The position numbers were made by a program, and so were the translations under genes. Shown one piece after another: positions 26,714 to 37,016 of a stretch of DNA of 64,000 nucleotides. This DNA is from Thermophagus xiamenensis (GTDB taxonomy: Bacteria > Bacteroidota > Bacteroidia > Bacteroidales > Marinilabiliaceae), in the NCBI RefSeq assembly GCF_900112795.1, contig NZ_FONA01000018.1, positions 33,636 through 97,635 on the forward strand, written 5' to 3'. The number at the start of each line of letters is the position of its first letter. Positions within the stretch are counted from its first letter, which is position 1. The notes beneath the pieces are model-generated. The model worked only from the letters and a program-made list of their open reading frames with translations. It ran no database searches and was not told where the DNA came from.

Positions 26714-29700
26714 ATGGATTTAAAAAAATCTTTCGGGATTTCCGAAAATGGAATTAATGAAACTCCAAAACCCAAGCGGCTCATCGAGTATATTAATCTT
26801 AAACTGGCAGCAATGGGGCAACCCATCTATAAGTCCCAGTCTCGTATGGGGTTTTTGGAATTGGCCAATGACTTAATAAAAAATTATAAAGAAAAAAATC
26901 AGTTGTTAGCCTCCTATCTTTGTCCGGCCGATCAACGAATTCAAAATTTCCTTGATAATTATTTAGCCGATTATAAAACTGATATCGATATTAGATTACC
27001 GGATAATACTTTTATTGTAGACTATCACGGCGTGGCAAGAGCTTTGTCGCTCCCTCCTGATAAGCCTTCGTTCAAATCAGATATTATTGAGAGTTATAGA
27101 GTAAAGCAAGGTATTCTCAATAATCCTAAAAATGATCGACGTACTACCAAAGGGGTATTTCATATTACTGAAGGAGGCTTGCCTATTCCTTACGATAAAA
27201 AAGCGGTTCCTAAAATTACTTTTGCAAAACTGCTGGAACAAGCTGTTAATCCTCCCCGCCAATTGCTGGAGCTACCCTTTACCTCATCTCAGAAAGAAAA
27301 GGCGGCTACCTTTGTTTCTCTTCTTTTGAAACCTGTGGTGGAACCATGTGTGGGTAATTGCAAAGAGAGGAGAATGGAGATACGCTTTTTTGTCCCCGGT
27401 AATTTAGTGAGTAATCTCGATTTTGTTGAATCTATCTTTGGCAATGCCGGCGATCCCTTTTTACCTGAGAACGATTCGGCACTCGATGTAGAAGGCTGGA
27501 CGGGTCATACCGGCTGCGTTATACTAGCACCTCACCTTACTAAACTAAAAAAAAGGGATTTAGGTCTTCCTCATGTCAGCAAGGCGAATGAACGGCAGAT
27601 GCGCGATGGAATGTGCTGGCAGGAAGAGAATGAATTGTATAATGATGGTGAAGCTTTTAAAATCACTGCCAGAACTTCTGATGGTGTTATCGTAACAATA
27701 ATTGCCGATAATTATTATGGTTATTCAAAAAAAGAAGTAAAAACCCAAATAAGTTTTGCAGCCAATCTTTTGGGTAATGTTGAAGAAGAACATGCCGGCG
27801 GGGCTATTGCTTTTCCTGCTTATAATTTGGGGGATGAATTTTCTGATCGCAATCAATTTTCAGGAAATGATTTATCCTTCGATGAAATGGTGAAAATTTA
27901 TGCCGATTTCATGGAGGAACAGCCTGAGGGTTACGCCATTGATAAGATGTATAGAAATATTATTTATGTTCCTGAAAATGCTGCATTCAGCCTTATTAAT
28001 CAGAAAATTTCGTGGATAAGAAATCGTAAGGAACAAAGTATTAGTCTTAAACCCCAATATACCTATATTCTTCCGGCTGGATATAAAGTGAGGATGAATA
28101 AAAACCCGTATGTGCCGTCCTGGCGACTTATTGGTTCGGTGGCCGAGGGAACATTTTGTCACAAACCTTGTACTGTATCGGGAGGCGGCAAGTCGGAAAT
28201 TTCTAAATCTATTAGCGATGCAATTATATATGGCCCTTTCTTTACAGCTGATTTTGTAAATGACTTCAAAAAAGTTGAGGAAATAATCAATAAAGATTAT
28301 TCAGACGTATATTTGGATCATATACACACCGAAAAAGACAGACCCATTTTAAGTCCTAAACGTTCGTTGGGTTCTGTCATTAAATTATTAACTCCTGCAG
28401 CTAACCGATATAAACCTGAATATAATGAATGGTTGAAACGTATCCCATATCATATTAAAGGCTTGGTTTATATTGTTAAACGCTTTTACAAAGAAGAATG
28501 GGGAAACAATTGGAAAGAATATTTTTCAGTTGATATTGTTGATGGACGACACGGAAATGAACTTAAGTTTAAAAACCGCAAGTTGGTCGCCAGTTATCTC
28601 CGTGTTGGTTTAACCAATGATGGCGCCTGGAGAACATTCAAATTACGACAGGATTTTATTGCCTCCGATAAGCTGCAAATGGAAGATGATATATCAGTTT
28701 CAACGGTTGTTCCAAATTCTAAGTTGAAATATTTATCGCCAAATTTTTCTTATCCTGCGGCTAAATTTACCAATAACTGTGAATTTCGTTTTTTTCAAAG
28801 ACCTGATGATGCAATTCATAGAGGATATGATAAACAGGCCGAAAAAGATTTGGCGACACCAAATACTTTTATATCCAATTTTGCACCTTTAAATGCGGAT
28901 GATGCAAGGAAAATCACTGATAATGCTATTGAATTTGATAAGTATAGCAAACCCATGAAAGTTCTTATCCGTGAAGTAGTGGATAAGAAAGAGAGTACCT
29001 TTTTTGTTTCATCATCCCATCCGCGTATTGTTGATGGTAAGCCCTCGGCAAATGTTAGATACCTTCAAAACAGACCCAATTTAATCCAACATCGTGATAA
29101 TTATATTGCAGAGATAGGTTCCCGGTTATTTCGGAAAATTCCGCCTAATCAGCCAGTATTGTATCCTGTCAATGCCGTATTGGCCGGACGAAGAAATAAT
29201 CCGCCTCAACCGGGCATTCGTTCCCTTGCCGTATATAATCCCATACATTATCAAGAATTGCCTGAATTGTTTATGGATTTCATTTGCAGCCTCACCGGAA
29301 AATCCCCTTCGACCACCGGTACCGGGTCAGAAGGTGCATTGACCAAAGGGCCTTTCAATGCCTTAAGTCCTGTTTCTGACCTCAATAATGCTTTGGTGTC
29401 ATTTATTCTTACCGGTTATCCGGGGTTTACTTCTGCCGCCGGTTATATTGGACCCAAGTTCCGTGTAGATCATGATATCAGCCTCCTGGTGCCTGAAATC
29501 TGGAGTCGTTTGCATCCCGAAGAAAGCCGGCCTGAGTTTCTTATTGAGCACCGATATCTGGAAAAATTGGAAGATTTTAATTTTGAAGGACAAAAAGTTC
29601 TTGCTTCAAGACTTGGTTACAGAATAACCGCTAAATTTGCCAGAACTTTTTTAGGGAGAATATTTGAAAATCCGGACGCCATATTTGACCAGGAGATTTT

Positions 29701-30160
29701 GAAACCGGAAACTCAGGATTTAGCTGTTTTTGTTGATGGAATCAACAATATAGTTGATACGCAACAGCAGATTGCCGAAAGTTATTTCCTGGATGGGAGT
29801 GTCGAAGGCGCTATTCCGCCGCTAAAGGCATTATTGCATATTATGGCTTATGGTGAATATAACGGGAAAGATATCAACCATCCTGATATCCGGAATCTGT
29901 TTCTACGCGATAATATGTTGGATAGTGAATGGTATCATCAGCGACTGAAAAATAAGCAGAAGAGTGATATTGGTTTATGGCAAAAGCATTTGAAATATTT
30001 AAAAAATTACAGAGAGTTAAGGTCCAATATTGAACAAAGTGTACTAAATAAGGTTAACTTCAACATTGATATAGCTGAAAAAAAAATTAAGCGTTATCAA
30101 TCTTCTAATTATTTGAAATCACTTGAAGGTTTTATCGGCCTTGATTCTTTTGTGGTGTAA
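26714..30160 (+). CDS. Probable diphosphate (PPi)-dependent phosphoenolpyruvate carboxykinase
   Basis: A very large 1148-residue cytoplasmic protein without signal peptide or membrane helices. It resembles the roughly 130-kDa PPi-type PEP carboxykinases known from Entamoeba and Propionibacterium. Features seen are a glycine-rich phosphate loop SGGGKSEISKSI near residue 487 and YYGYSKKEVKTQISFAANLL near 334, which looks like the PEPCK Y-x-G-E-x-K-K segment. A second S/T/G-rich stretch (LTGKSPSTTGTGSEG) lies near 865. The enzyme would interconvert oxaloacetate plus PPi with PEP, CO2 and phosphate. The call rests on memory of length and motifs; an uncharacterised large PEPCK-like protein is the alternative. 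It is monocistronic. Confidence 0.68.
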   Translation: MDLKKSFGISENGINETPKPKRLIEYINLKLAAMGQPIYKSQSRMGFLELANDLIKNYKEKNQLLASYLCPADQRIQNFLDNYLADYKTDIDIRLPDNTFIVDYHGVARALSLPPDKPSFKSDIIESYRVKQGILNNPKNDRRTTKGVFHITEGGLPIPYDKKAVPKITFAKLLEQAVNPPRQLLELPFTSSQKEKAATFVSLLLKPVVEPCVGNCKERRMEIRFFVPGNLVSNLDFVESIFGNAGDPFLPENDSALDVEGWTGHTGCVILAPHLTKLKKRDLGLPHVSKANERQMRDGMCWQEENELYNDGEAFKITARTSDGVIVTIIADNYYGYSKKEVKTQISFAANLLGNVEEEHAGGAIAFPAYNLGDEFSDRNQFSGNDLSFDEMVKIYADFMEEQPEGYAIDKMYRNIIYVPENAAFSLINQKISWIRNRKEQSISLKPQYTYILPAGYKVRMNKNPYVPSWRLIGSVAEGTFCHKPCTVSGGGKSEISKSISDAIIYGPFFTADFVNDFKKVEEIINKDYSDVYLDHIHTEKDRPILSPKRSLGSVIKLLTPAANRYKPEYNEWLKRIPYHIKGLVYIVKRFYKEEWGNNWKEYFSVDIVDGRHGNELKFKNRKLVASYLRVGLTNDGAWRTFKLRQDFIASDKLQMEDDISVSTVVPNSKLKYLSPNFSYPAAKFTNNCEFRFFQRPDDAIHRGYDKQAEKDLATPNTFISNFAPLNADDARKITDNAIEFDKYSKPMKVLIREVVDKKESTFFVSSSHPRIVDGKPSANVRYLQNRPNLIQHRDNYIAEIGSRLFRKIPPNQPVLYPVNAVLAGRRNNPPQPGIRSLAVYNPIHYQELPELFMDFICSLTGKSPSTTGTGSEGALTKGPFNALSPVSDLNNALVSFILTGYPGFTSAAGYIGPKFRVDHDISLLVPEIWSRLHPEESRPEFLIEHRYLEKLEDFNFEGQKVLASRLGYRITAKFARTFLGRIFENPDAIFDQEILKPETQDLAVFVDGINNIVDTQQQIAESYFLDGSVEGAIPPLKALLHIMAYGEYNGKDINHPDIRNLFLRDNMLDSEWYHQRLKNKQKSDIGLWQKHLKYLKNYRELRSNIEQSVLNKVNFNIDIAEKKIKRYQSSNYLKSLEGFIGLDSFVV

Positions 30161-30267
30161 CAGGTTGTTTAGCTCTTTGGAGGACAAGTTAAGTAAGATG
30201 AGATAAAGGCGATTGGCTTTGCTAAAAGATTTTTTTTGTAAAGTTGTTGGTTGTTGTGGTTTAGACC

Positions 30268-30459
30268 GGTGAAACGAGTATAGTGACTTTTGCCAAAAAG
30301 TACATGTTTGAAAAGTACAGTGGCAGAAGGGTGGTAGTTTTTAGTAAAAAGTCATTGGTGTTGGTTACAGCTGCAACTATAAACAAAGAATTAATGACTG
30401 AGCACTATTTATAAGTTTCAATTGTCTAATGAATAAGATGAACTTTATACTGGTGTATT
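30268..30459 (+). repeat. Degenerate GCATG element (copy i)
   Basis: GTGAAACGAGTATAGTGAC, CTTTTGCCAAAAAG, TACATGT, AGTGGCAGAAGG and the tail TTTATACTGGTGTATTA match the element in order, but with many changes and no clear TTAGTC array. It fills most of the 318-bp gap before rlmN. Confidence 0.55.
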
Positions 30460-30478
30460 AAAACGGAAGTAAATTATT

Positions 30479-31516
30479 ATGGAATCTTTGTTGGGAAAAA
30501 CATTAACAGAGTTTAAAGCAATAGCATTAGAAAATAACTTGCCCGCATTTGCCGCGAAAGAATTGGCCAGGTGGATATACCAAAAGGGAATTTCAGATAT
30601 TGATCAAATGACCAATATTTCTAAGAAAGCCAGAGAGGCGCTAAAAAAGAAATATGAGATAGGGAGATTTGAGCCCACCAAAGTACAGACTTCTGCTGAC
30701 GGAACAAAAAAGTATCTTTACCCGGCTTTAAAAGGATTGTTTATTGAAGCTGCATATATACCCGACAAAGATCGTCATACCCTTTGTGTTTCATCACAAG
30801 TGGGATGTAAAATGGGTTGTTTGTTTTGTATGACAGGCAAGCAAGGCTTTCAGGGGCAATTAACGGCAGGTGAAATTCTTAACCAGGTATTGAGTTTGCC
30901 GGAAAGTAATTTGCTCACCAATATCGTCTTTATGGGTATGGGGGAACCCATGGATAATATTGATAATGTATTGCAAAGTCTGGAAATATTTACCGCCGAC
31001 TGGGGCTTAGGGTGGAGCCCACGCCGAATAACAGTTTCAACGGTGGGCGTAGAGCCTGCGATGCGTCGTTTTATTGAGGAGAGCGAAGCCCACCTGGCCA
31101 TTAGCCTTCATTCTCCTTTCAATGAAGAACGACGTCGTTTGATGCCTGTTGAGCATGTATATCCCGTGGAATCTATTATAAATACCCTGCGTGAATATGA
31201 CTTTGGACGTCAAAGGCGGGTTTCTTTCGAATATATCATGTTTGATGGGGTGAATGATACTTCAAAACATATTAAAGGTTTAACCAAACTTCTGAATGGA
31301 CTGCGCTGTCGTGTGAATCTTATTCGGTTTCATGCTATTCCGGGTTCGCCCCTTAATGGCTCTCTCCCTGAAAAAATGAAATGGTTTGCCGATGAGTTAA
31401 ATAAAAAAGGATTGATTACTACTATCCGTAAGTCAAGAGGTGAAGATATTTTTGCGGCTTGTGGTTTGCTTTCTACAAAAAATATGGTCAAGCAAAATGT
31501 TGATTTAGATTATTGA
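30479..31516 (+). CDS. rlmN: 23S rRNA (adenine-2503-C2)-methyltransferase RlmN
   Basis: The 345-residue radical SAM enzyme has the 4Fe-4S motif CKMGCLFCMTG near residue 111. The catalytic cysteines are the late Cys in ACGLL near residue 331 and the one within the radical-SAM region. GMGEPMDNIDNV follows the family pattern. It methylates A2503 in 23S rRNA and A37 in some tRNAs. Cfr is the main look-alike, but gene length and MTGKQGF favour RlmN. No operon partner. Confidence 0.94.
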   Translation: MESLLGKTLTEFKAIALENNLPAFAAKELARWIYQKGISDIDQMTNISKKAREALKKKYEIGRFEPTKVQTSADGTKKYLYPALKGLFIEAAYIPDKDRHTLCVSSQVGCKMGCLFCMTGKQGFQGQLTAGEILNQVLSLPESNLLTNIVFMGMGEPMDNIDNVLQSLEIFTADWGLGWSPRRITVSTVGVEPAMRRFIEESEAHLAISLHSPFNEERRRLMPVEHVYPVESIINTLREYDFGRQRRVSFEYIMFDGVNDTSKHIKGLTKLLNGLRCRVNLIRFHAIPGSPLNGSLPEKMKWFADELNKKGLITTIRKSRGEDIFAACGLLSTKNMVKQNVDLDY

Positions 31517-31627
31517 TTCCTCGTTTGTTTTTTCTCAAATGTGGTCAGAGAGAATTTACCCATTGTTCTGCCTGTTATTTATACTTGTATCAACAAAATC
31601 ATTTATGATTCTTATGATAAAAAATGC

Positions 31628-31819
31628 TTATTTTTGAGGTTTGTCTGGTATTTGATTATAGTGGTTGTGAAGTGTTGATTTCATTTTATCGAGAAATTCT
31701 TTCCGCGGCGCAGGGAACTTTTCTTTTATTTTAGATTTGGGTACTTTAGAAAATAGATGTTGAATGTAAAGACTTTTCCTGACTAGAAAATCCAAATCAA
31801 TTGTGGTAGAATTATTCAT
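31628..31819 (-). CDS. Possible small hypothetical protein
   Basis: A 63-residue Lys-rich frame (MNNSTTIDLDFLVRKSLYIQ...) has a protein-like composition and lies on the strand opposite its neighbours. No family was recognised. GGAGGAT lies about 30 bp upstream, too far to be a normal ribosome site. It could also be chance. Confidence 0.3.
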   Translation of the reverse strand: MNNSTTIDLDFLVRKSLYIQHLFSKVPKSKIKEKFPAPRKEFLDKMKSTLHNHYNQIPDKPQK

Positions 31820-31916
31820 ATGAGAAGAGTTTAAATTTTTCTGAATTATCCTCCCGATTAATGGGGTTGGTAATTGTTAGGGCGATTTCTACGAAAGATT
31901 GTAAAGTTTGTTCTCT

Positions 31917-32121
31917 TTGTATAAAATTTCCTTGTTTTATTGAACTATTGATTCTTAAAATTAGTCATTAGTGGTTAGTCGTTAGTTATTAGTTGTTCAA
32001 CACTAACCACTTGTTGACTAATGACTAATCACTTCTTCTGCCTTCTGCCTGTGCACTTCTGCCATTATATTTTTATACATGTTCTTATTTTGAAAAACCT
32101 ACTATCCAAGCAAGTTTCATT
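31917..32121 (-). repeat. GCATG element, long form (copy j)
   Basis: TTGTATAAAATTTCCTTG tail, TTAGTCATTAG array with the inverted partner ACTAATGACTAATCAC, the TTCTGCCTTCTGCC and GTGCACTTCTGCC block, TATACATGTTCTT and a degraded AAGCAAGTTTCATT end. The remaining 220 bp to the kinase gene is AT-rich, with no clear TAnnTTTG box. Confidence 0.75.
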
Positions 32122-32343
32122 GATAATATTTCACTTTTGTTTCACCTAAAAGCATTTTAGTTTGGGGTATAGGGTTTTTCTAGGTTAATGAGTGAAAATA
32201 ATGATATAAAAATAAGGGTGGGTTTAAACTATTTTGTTTCATTGTGGGTCAAAATACATGCGAAATTATAATTAAAAACGGAGAATTTATTGAAAAATTA
32301 TAAAGTGTGAAATGAAATTTAATTAAAAAGAACCAGAGATAAG

Positions 32344-35300
32344 TTGATGAAATTTTCCCATTTTTGTAGCATTAAAGAATGTGGTCCGATGTGGAGTGGA
32401 AAAAAAGTCATAAAATTTTTTAAATCTAATGGCTCTATCAGTCAAAAAGTACTTGGCGGATACTTAATCAATTTGCTATTATTGATATTTGTTGCCGGCG
32501 CAAGTCTGCTGGGAACATTTAGATTGAAAGTTTGGGTAAAGAGTACTGAGAAGGTAGACCAACTTCTTGATCAGATATATATATCACGAATCCAGGCTGA
32601 AAAGTTAACACTAAAGAATGATACCACCACCAAGCTGGAAGTGGATAGTTTAACTCTGCGTATTGAGATGCTGCTTCATGACGCTCAGGAAAGTTCTCTT
32701 AATGCCAAAAGCCAGGAAGAGCTTTCTTCTGTCGTTAATTGGTTGGAAAAATATAAACAATATTGGCTTCTGGTTATCGATTTAAAAGATCGGCGTAAAG
32801 AAGTTGAACATCAGATGGATTCTTTATTTCAGGATGTTTTTTCAGCGGCAAGGGAACCGTTTCCCCGTCGATTAAGCTGGGACCATCAAGCATCCAGAAG
32901 AGAGGAGGCCGAACTTTATAACGACTTGATCTTCCAATTGCTTCATTTAAAGGAGATAGAAAAGCAGTTATGGAATTATCCGGCCGAAAGGGTTACCCAA
33001 GAATCGGTGGAGCTCGTATTTAGACGTATTTTAAGTTTGATTCCACCCGATGGTGTTGTTCCCCCTGGCTCCTCGGCATATCAACCACTGATGCGGATGC
33101 GTCGTGGCCTCGCCACTTATCAAACACGAATGCAGGAGTTGGTGCAAGCCATCGACGATATTGAAAGAATTCAAAAATTGATGGATCAAAGTTCACAGAG
33201 TATTCAACATTCTGGTGAACAGGCTTATTATTATCAAAACCTGGCGATGGAGCGTTGGGTTTTAATAAGCTTTGTGGTTTTATCGGTTTTTATGTCTCTG
33301 GCAATTATTTTAGGCATTTGGCTTGCCGTTATTTTTTATCGTAAAATTAAGCGGGATGAAGAGACCAGAGAGTTGGCCGCTCGTCAGTTACAAACCAATC
33401 GTCAGTTACTTAACGATATAATTAACAATAGCTCTTCTTTAATTTATGTTAAGGATTTGGACGGCCGATATACGCTAATCAACCAACCCATGGAAGAAAC
33501 CCTGGGGCTTGAAGCACATCGTATAATAGGCCGTACTGACAAGGAGATTTTCCCTGACGAGGTGGCAAAAGTGCACCATAAAAATGATGATGAAGTTATC
33601 AAAGCAGGGTGTTCCATTCAAAAAGAAGAGTTTTTCCCTGCAGGGGATACAAAACGTATTTTTCTTTCCAATAAATTTCCCATTAAAGATCGGGACGGCA
33701 AAATTACGGCCATTTGCGGTGTGTCGACAGATATTACGCAATTGAGGCAGGCCTTGCATGATTTAGAAAGGAGCCGTGAAAATTATCGTAATATCGTTAC
33801 CAATGTTCCCGGCATCGTTTACCATTGCCGTAACGATAAAAAGCGAACAATGTTGTTTATTAGCGGCGGCGTTGAAAAAATTATCGGTTTAGGAATTAAT
33901 GCCTTTATTCAGGAAGGGCAATCTATTATTCCGTTCATCGAAAAAGAGGATGTTCCAAAAGTGATGAATACCCTCGAAGAGGCTGTTCGTAATGGGAGAC
34001 CTTATGAAATGGAATACCGTATTCGGGATCTTTTTGGAAATCGTAAATGGCTTTATGAGAAAGGATTGCCTGTTAACGACAAAGTTACCGGTCAAACTAC
34101 ATTTCAAGGGGTTATTATTGATACCACGGCTCAAAAAGAGGCGGTCAACGAAATAATGGTAAGAGACCGTTTATTGCAAGGAGTTTCTGAGGCCCTTAAA
34201 GAACTTATTGCCAGTGTCAATTTTAAGGAAGCACTTCAACGTGCTCTTCGCGTTTTGGGCGAAGGAGCCGGTGTAGGGTGTGCTTTTGCTTTTAGAAATT
34301 ATCGTAACGAACCGGGAAAGCTTCTTTTTAAGCATTTTGTGGAGTGGGAACAATCGTCGGTAGAACCGGTGCAACGTAAAGATATGGCCGGTCTCTCTTA
34401 TGAAAATATAAATCCTTCTTGGTATTTTAAGTTAAGTGATCAGAAAGAAGTAGTTGTAGATGTAAATACTGCCACTCCCAGGGAGCAATCTTTTCTCAGG
34501 AAAATGGGAGCTGCTTCTATGTTGATAGTCCCGGTTTTTGTGCATGATTCATTTTGGGGTTTTATTGGTTTTGCCAGGGAATATAAAGCTGAAGAATGGC
34601 CTGAGTCTCAGAAAACGCTATTCAAAGCCTTTGCCGTAACCATGGGGTTAATGATTGCGCGCTATGAAAGCGGAAGAGAACTTCAAAAAGCCAAAGAAGC
34701 GGCCGAAGCTGCCACCAGGGCCAAAAGCGACTTTTTGGCCAGAATGAGTCATGAAATTCGTACACCCCTTAATGCAATTATTGGATGGACCCATTTGGCT
34801 CTTGAGAAAGATAATACTCAAGGACAAACGGAGTATCTGAAACGTATTCAATCTTCTTCCCGGTCTTTGTTAGGTATCATTAATGATATTCTCGATTTCT
34901 CAAAGATTGAAGCCGGAAGACTTGAATTGGAATATATTGACTTTGACCTGGAACAAGTGCTTCAGAACTTAGCGGATATGGTATTGTTTCGGGTCAACGA
35001 AAAAAATCTGGAACTGGTTTTCGATATAGCTCCCGATGTGCCTTTGAGCCTGGTTGGGGACCCCTTACGGTTGGAACAAGTGCTGGTTAATCTGGTAAAC
35101 AATGCGGTTAAATTTACCGATAAGGGTTATGTAAGTGTAAAAATTGAAGTTAAGTCGCTTAAAGGAGAAAAGGCTGAATTATTATTTGCCATTGAAGATA
35201 CCGGTATCGGGCTTAAGGAAGAGCAAAAAAATAATTTGTTTAAGGCTTTTTCACAGGCGGATGTTTCTACCACCAGAAAATATGGAGGCTCCGGACTTGG

Positions 35301-36687
35301 ACTGGCCATATGCAAGCGCCTTACACATATGATGGATGGAGAAATTTGGGTAGAGAGTGAGTATGGCAAAGGAAGTACCTTTTATTTTACCGCAATTATT
35401 GATCGTCAACTTATTCAGAAAAAAGATCAGATGCGGCATGCCTTTGAAGTAGAGGGTGATGGCGCAATGGTGGCCTGTTTAAATGTGAAGACCGCCTTGA
35501 GTATTAAAAGTATGCTTGGTGACTTTGGCTTTCGCGTTATGCGTACTTGTTCTTACCCAACTTTAATCTCACGGCTTAAGCAGATCAATACCGAGTCTCC
35601 TTTGTGGCTTTTATTTTTGGATTGGAGTCTTATTGCGGGTAATAGCAATCAGGCTCTTAAGGATTTATTAGAATTTAAGGATCGTTTTGAGCATTTGGTC
35701 ATAATGTCATCACCTTTTCATGTGTCCGATATTCAAAAGCAATGGAGTGAGGCGGGGCTTTCGTTCGTCGTCATGCATAAGCCCGCTAATTATACTATTT
35801 TATTTGATGCTTTGATGGATGCCATGGGGGGTGGAGAGGCTCAAGACCACGACGAGCAAATTAAAGAGAATAATTACCGCGACTACCTCAAGCAGAAACG
35901 CCCATTGCGTTTGTTAATGGTTGAGGATAATGAAACAAACAGACAATTGACAGTGGAATTACTGTCGATGGCCAATATTACCACTGATGTGGCAACCAAT
36001 GGACAGGAGGCACTGGATTTGGCAAACAACAGCAATGGGCATTGTCCTTATGATGTAATATTGATGGACATTCATATGCCGGGTATGAACGGATATACGG
36101 CTACCCGAAGGTTGAAGAGAATTGAAGGATGGAAAGAGGTGCCCGTTGTTGCCATGACTGCCGAAGCCTTGGGAGATGTTGAGGCGCAATGTTTGCAGGC
36201 CGGCATGGCAGGCTTGGTTGGAAAACCCATCGATCCCGATGATTTGTTCAGAGTTATTTTTCGTGTCGTTTTCGGCGAACCCGACGTTTCAGGGAAAGCA
36301 TTGAAACGTTCTGAAAAAGGTAGAGAATACAGATTCCCCAAAATTGAAGGGCTCGATGTCCAGGCCGGCATTCGTCGAATGGGAGGACGTTCTGATTTGT
36401 ATCGACGACTTCTCGAAGGTTTTTGTCATGATTATAAAGATTTGGGCGATAAAATCAACCAATTACTGGAAAGAGATAACTTTGACGAGGTGGCCAGGAT
36501 ACTTCATTCCTTAAAGGGGATTGTGGGTACCATGGAAGCTACAGGTTTATACGAGCTTGCACAAAAAACTGAAAAATCTTTTAAAGAAAAGGCCCCGGTT
36601 TATAACTTATTATTAGAAAAACTCGTAAAAGAAATCAATCGACAAATTAAACACATTAAAAAAAGCAAAATTATCACGCAGAATTAA
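32344..36687 (+). CDS. Hybrid sensor histidine kinase with PAS, GAF, receiver and Hpt domains
   Basis: The 1447-residue protein has membrane helices near 38-60 and 302-335 bounding a helical periplasmic sensor. Two PAS domains (about 355-475, 480-600) and a GAF domain (about 620-775) follow. The HisKA site is MSHEIRTPLNAIIGW near 800, then an ATPase domain with NLVNNAVKF near 915 and GGSGLGLAI. A receiver-like domain without a clear phospho-Asp lies near 1040-1165. A true receiver at 1187-1305 has VILMDIHMPGMNGY (Asp near 1240), and an Hpt domain has ARILHSLKGIVGT near 1385. The full His-Asp-His relay suggests it passes phosphate to a separate regulator. ATG at residue 15 is an alternative start. 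Confidence 0.93.
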   Translation: MMKFSHFCSIKECGPMWSGKKVIKFFKSNGSISQKVLGGYLINLLLLIFVAGASLLGTFRLKVWVKSTEKVDQLLDQIYISRIQAEKLTLKNDTTTKLEVDSLTLRIEMLLHDAQESSLNAKSQEELSSVVNWLEKYKQYWLLVIDLKDRRKEVEHQMDSLFQDVFSAAREPFPRRLSWDHQASRREEAELYNDLIFQLLHLKEIEKQLWNYPAERVTQESVELVFRRILSLIPPDGVVPPGSSAYQPLMRMRRGLATYQTRMQELVQAIDDIERIQKLMDQSSQSIQHSGEQAYYYQNLAMERWVLISFVVLSVFMSLAIILGIWLAVIFYRKIKRDEETRELAARQLQTNRQLLNDIINNSSSLIYVKDLDGRYTLINQPMEETLGLEAHRIIGRTDKEIFPDEVAKVHHKNDDEVIKAGCSIQKEEFFPAGDTKRIFLSNKFPIKDRDGKITAICGVSTDITQLRQALHDLERSRENYRNIVTNVPGIVYHCRNDKKRTMLFISGGVEKIIGLGINAFIQEGQSIIPFIEKEDVPKVMNTLEEAVRNGRPYEMEYRIRDLFGNRKWLYEKGLPVNDKVTGQTTFQGVIIDTTAQKEAVNEIMVRDRLLQGVSEALKELIASVNFKEALQRALRVLGEGAGVGCAFAFRNYRNEPGKLLFKHFVEWEQSSVEPVQRKDMAGLSYENINPSWYFKLSDQKEVVVDVNTATPREQSFLRKMGAASMLIVPVFVHDSFWGFIGFAREYKAEEWPESQKTLFKAFAVTMGLMIARYESGRELQKAKEAAEAATRAKSDFLARMSHEIRTPLNAIIGWTHLALEKDNTQGQTEYLKRIQSSSRSLLGIINDILDFSKIEAGRLELEYIDFDLEQVLQNLADMVLFRVNEKNLELVFDIAPDVPLSLVGDPLRLEQVLVNLVNNAVKFTDKGYVSVKIEVKSLKGEKAELLFAIEDTGIGLKEEQKNNLFKAFSQADVSTTRKYGGSGLGLAICKRLTHMMDGEIWVESEYGKGSTFYFTAIIDRQLIQKKDQMRHAFEVEGDGAMVACLNVKTALSIKSMLGDFGFRVMRTCSYPTLISRLKQINTESPLWLLFLDWSLIAGNSNQALKDLLEFKDRFEHLVIMSSPFHVSDIQKQWSEAGLSFVVMHKPANYTILFDALMDAMGGGEAQDHDEQIKENNYRDYLKQKRPLRLLMVEDNETNRQLTVELLSMANITTDVATNGQEALDLANNSNGHCPYDVILMDIHMPGMNGYTATRRLKRIEGWKEVPVVAMTAEALGDVEAQCLQAGMAGLVGKPIDPDDLFRVIFRVVFGEPDVSGKALKRSEKGREYRFPKIEGLDVQAGIRRMGGRSDLYRRLLEGFCHDYKDLGDKINQLLERDNFDEVARILHSLKGIVGTMEATGLYELAQKTEKSFKEKAPVYNLLLEKLVKEINRQIKHIKKSKIITQN

Positions 36688-37016
36688 GCTGTTTTTCGAC
36701 CTTTTTCTAATACCTTTTGGAGTAGTAGTGTTATAGTCGTAGCTATTTTATGCATTTAATTTTGCTGAATAAAATCTGGATACAGCCGGGGCCTATTACC
36801 GGATATTTTTTGCCAAATCGAATTGGTCTGCTTATCCCAGATAGTTCTTTTTAATTGTAGGTTTAACTTTCAATTTATTAAATCTGAGAGATTCAGGTTT
36901 GGATTTTTGTTTATTTTTTTGTTATTTCGTTCCGATTTATAAAGAAAATTATTTATTAACCTTTAAAATATATCGCCTATAGAACACTTTTACAAGCTAA
37001 CTCTAAACTATTGATC
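36688..37016. other. Spacer before the ECF sigma gene
   Basis: This 329-bp AT-rich spacer has no gene-like frame, no GCATG element and no convincing promoter box. Nothing else was recognised. Confidence 0.4.
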
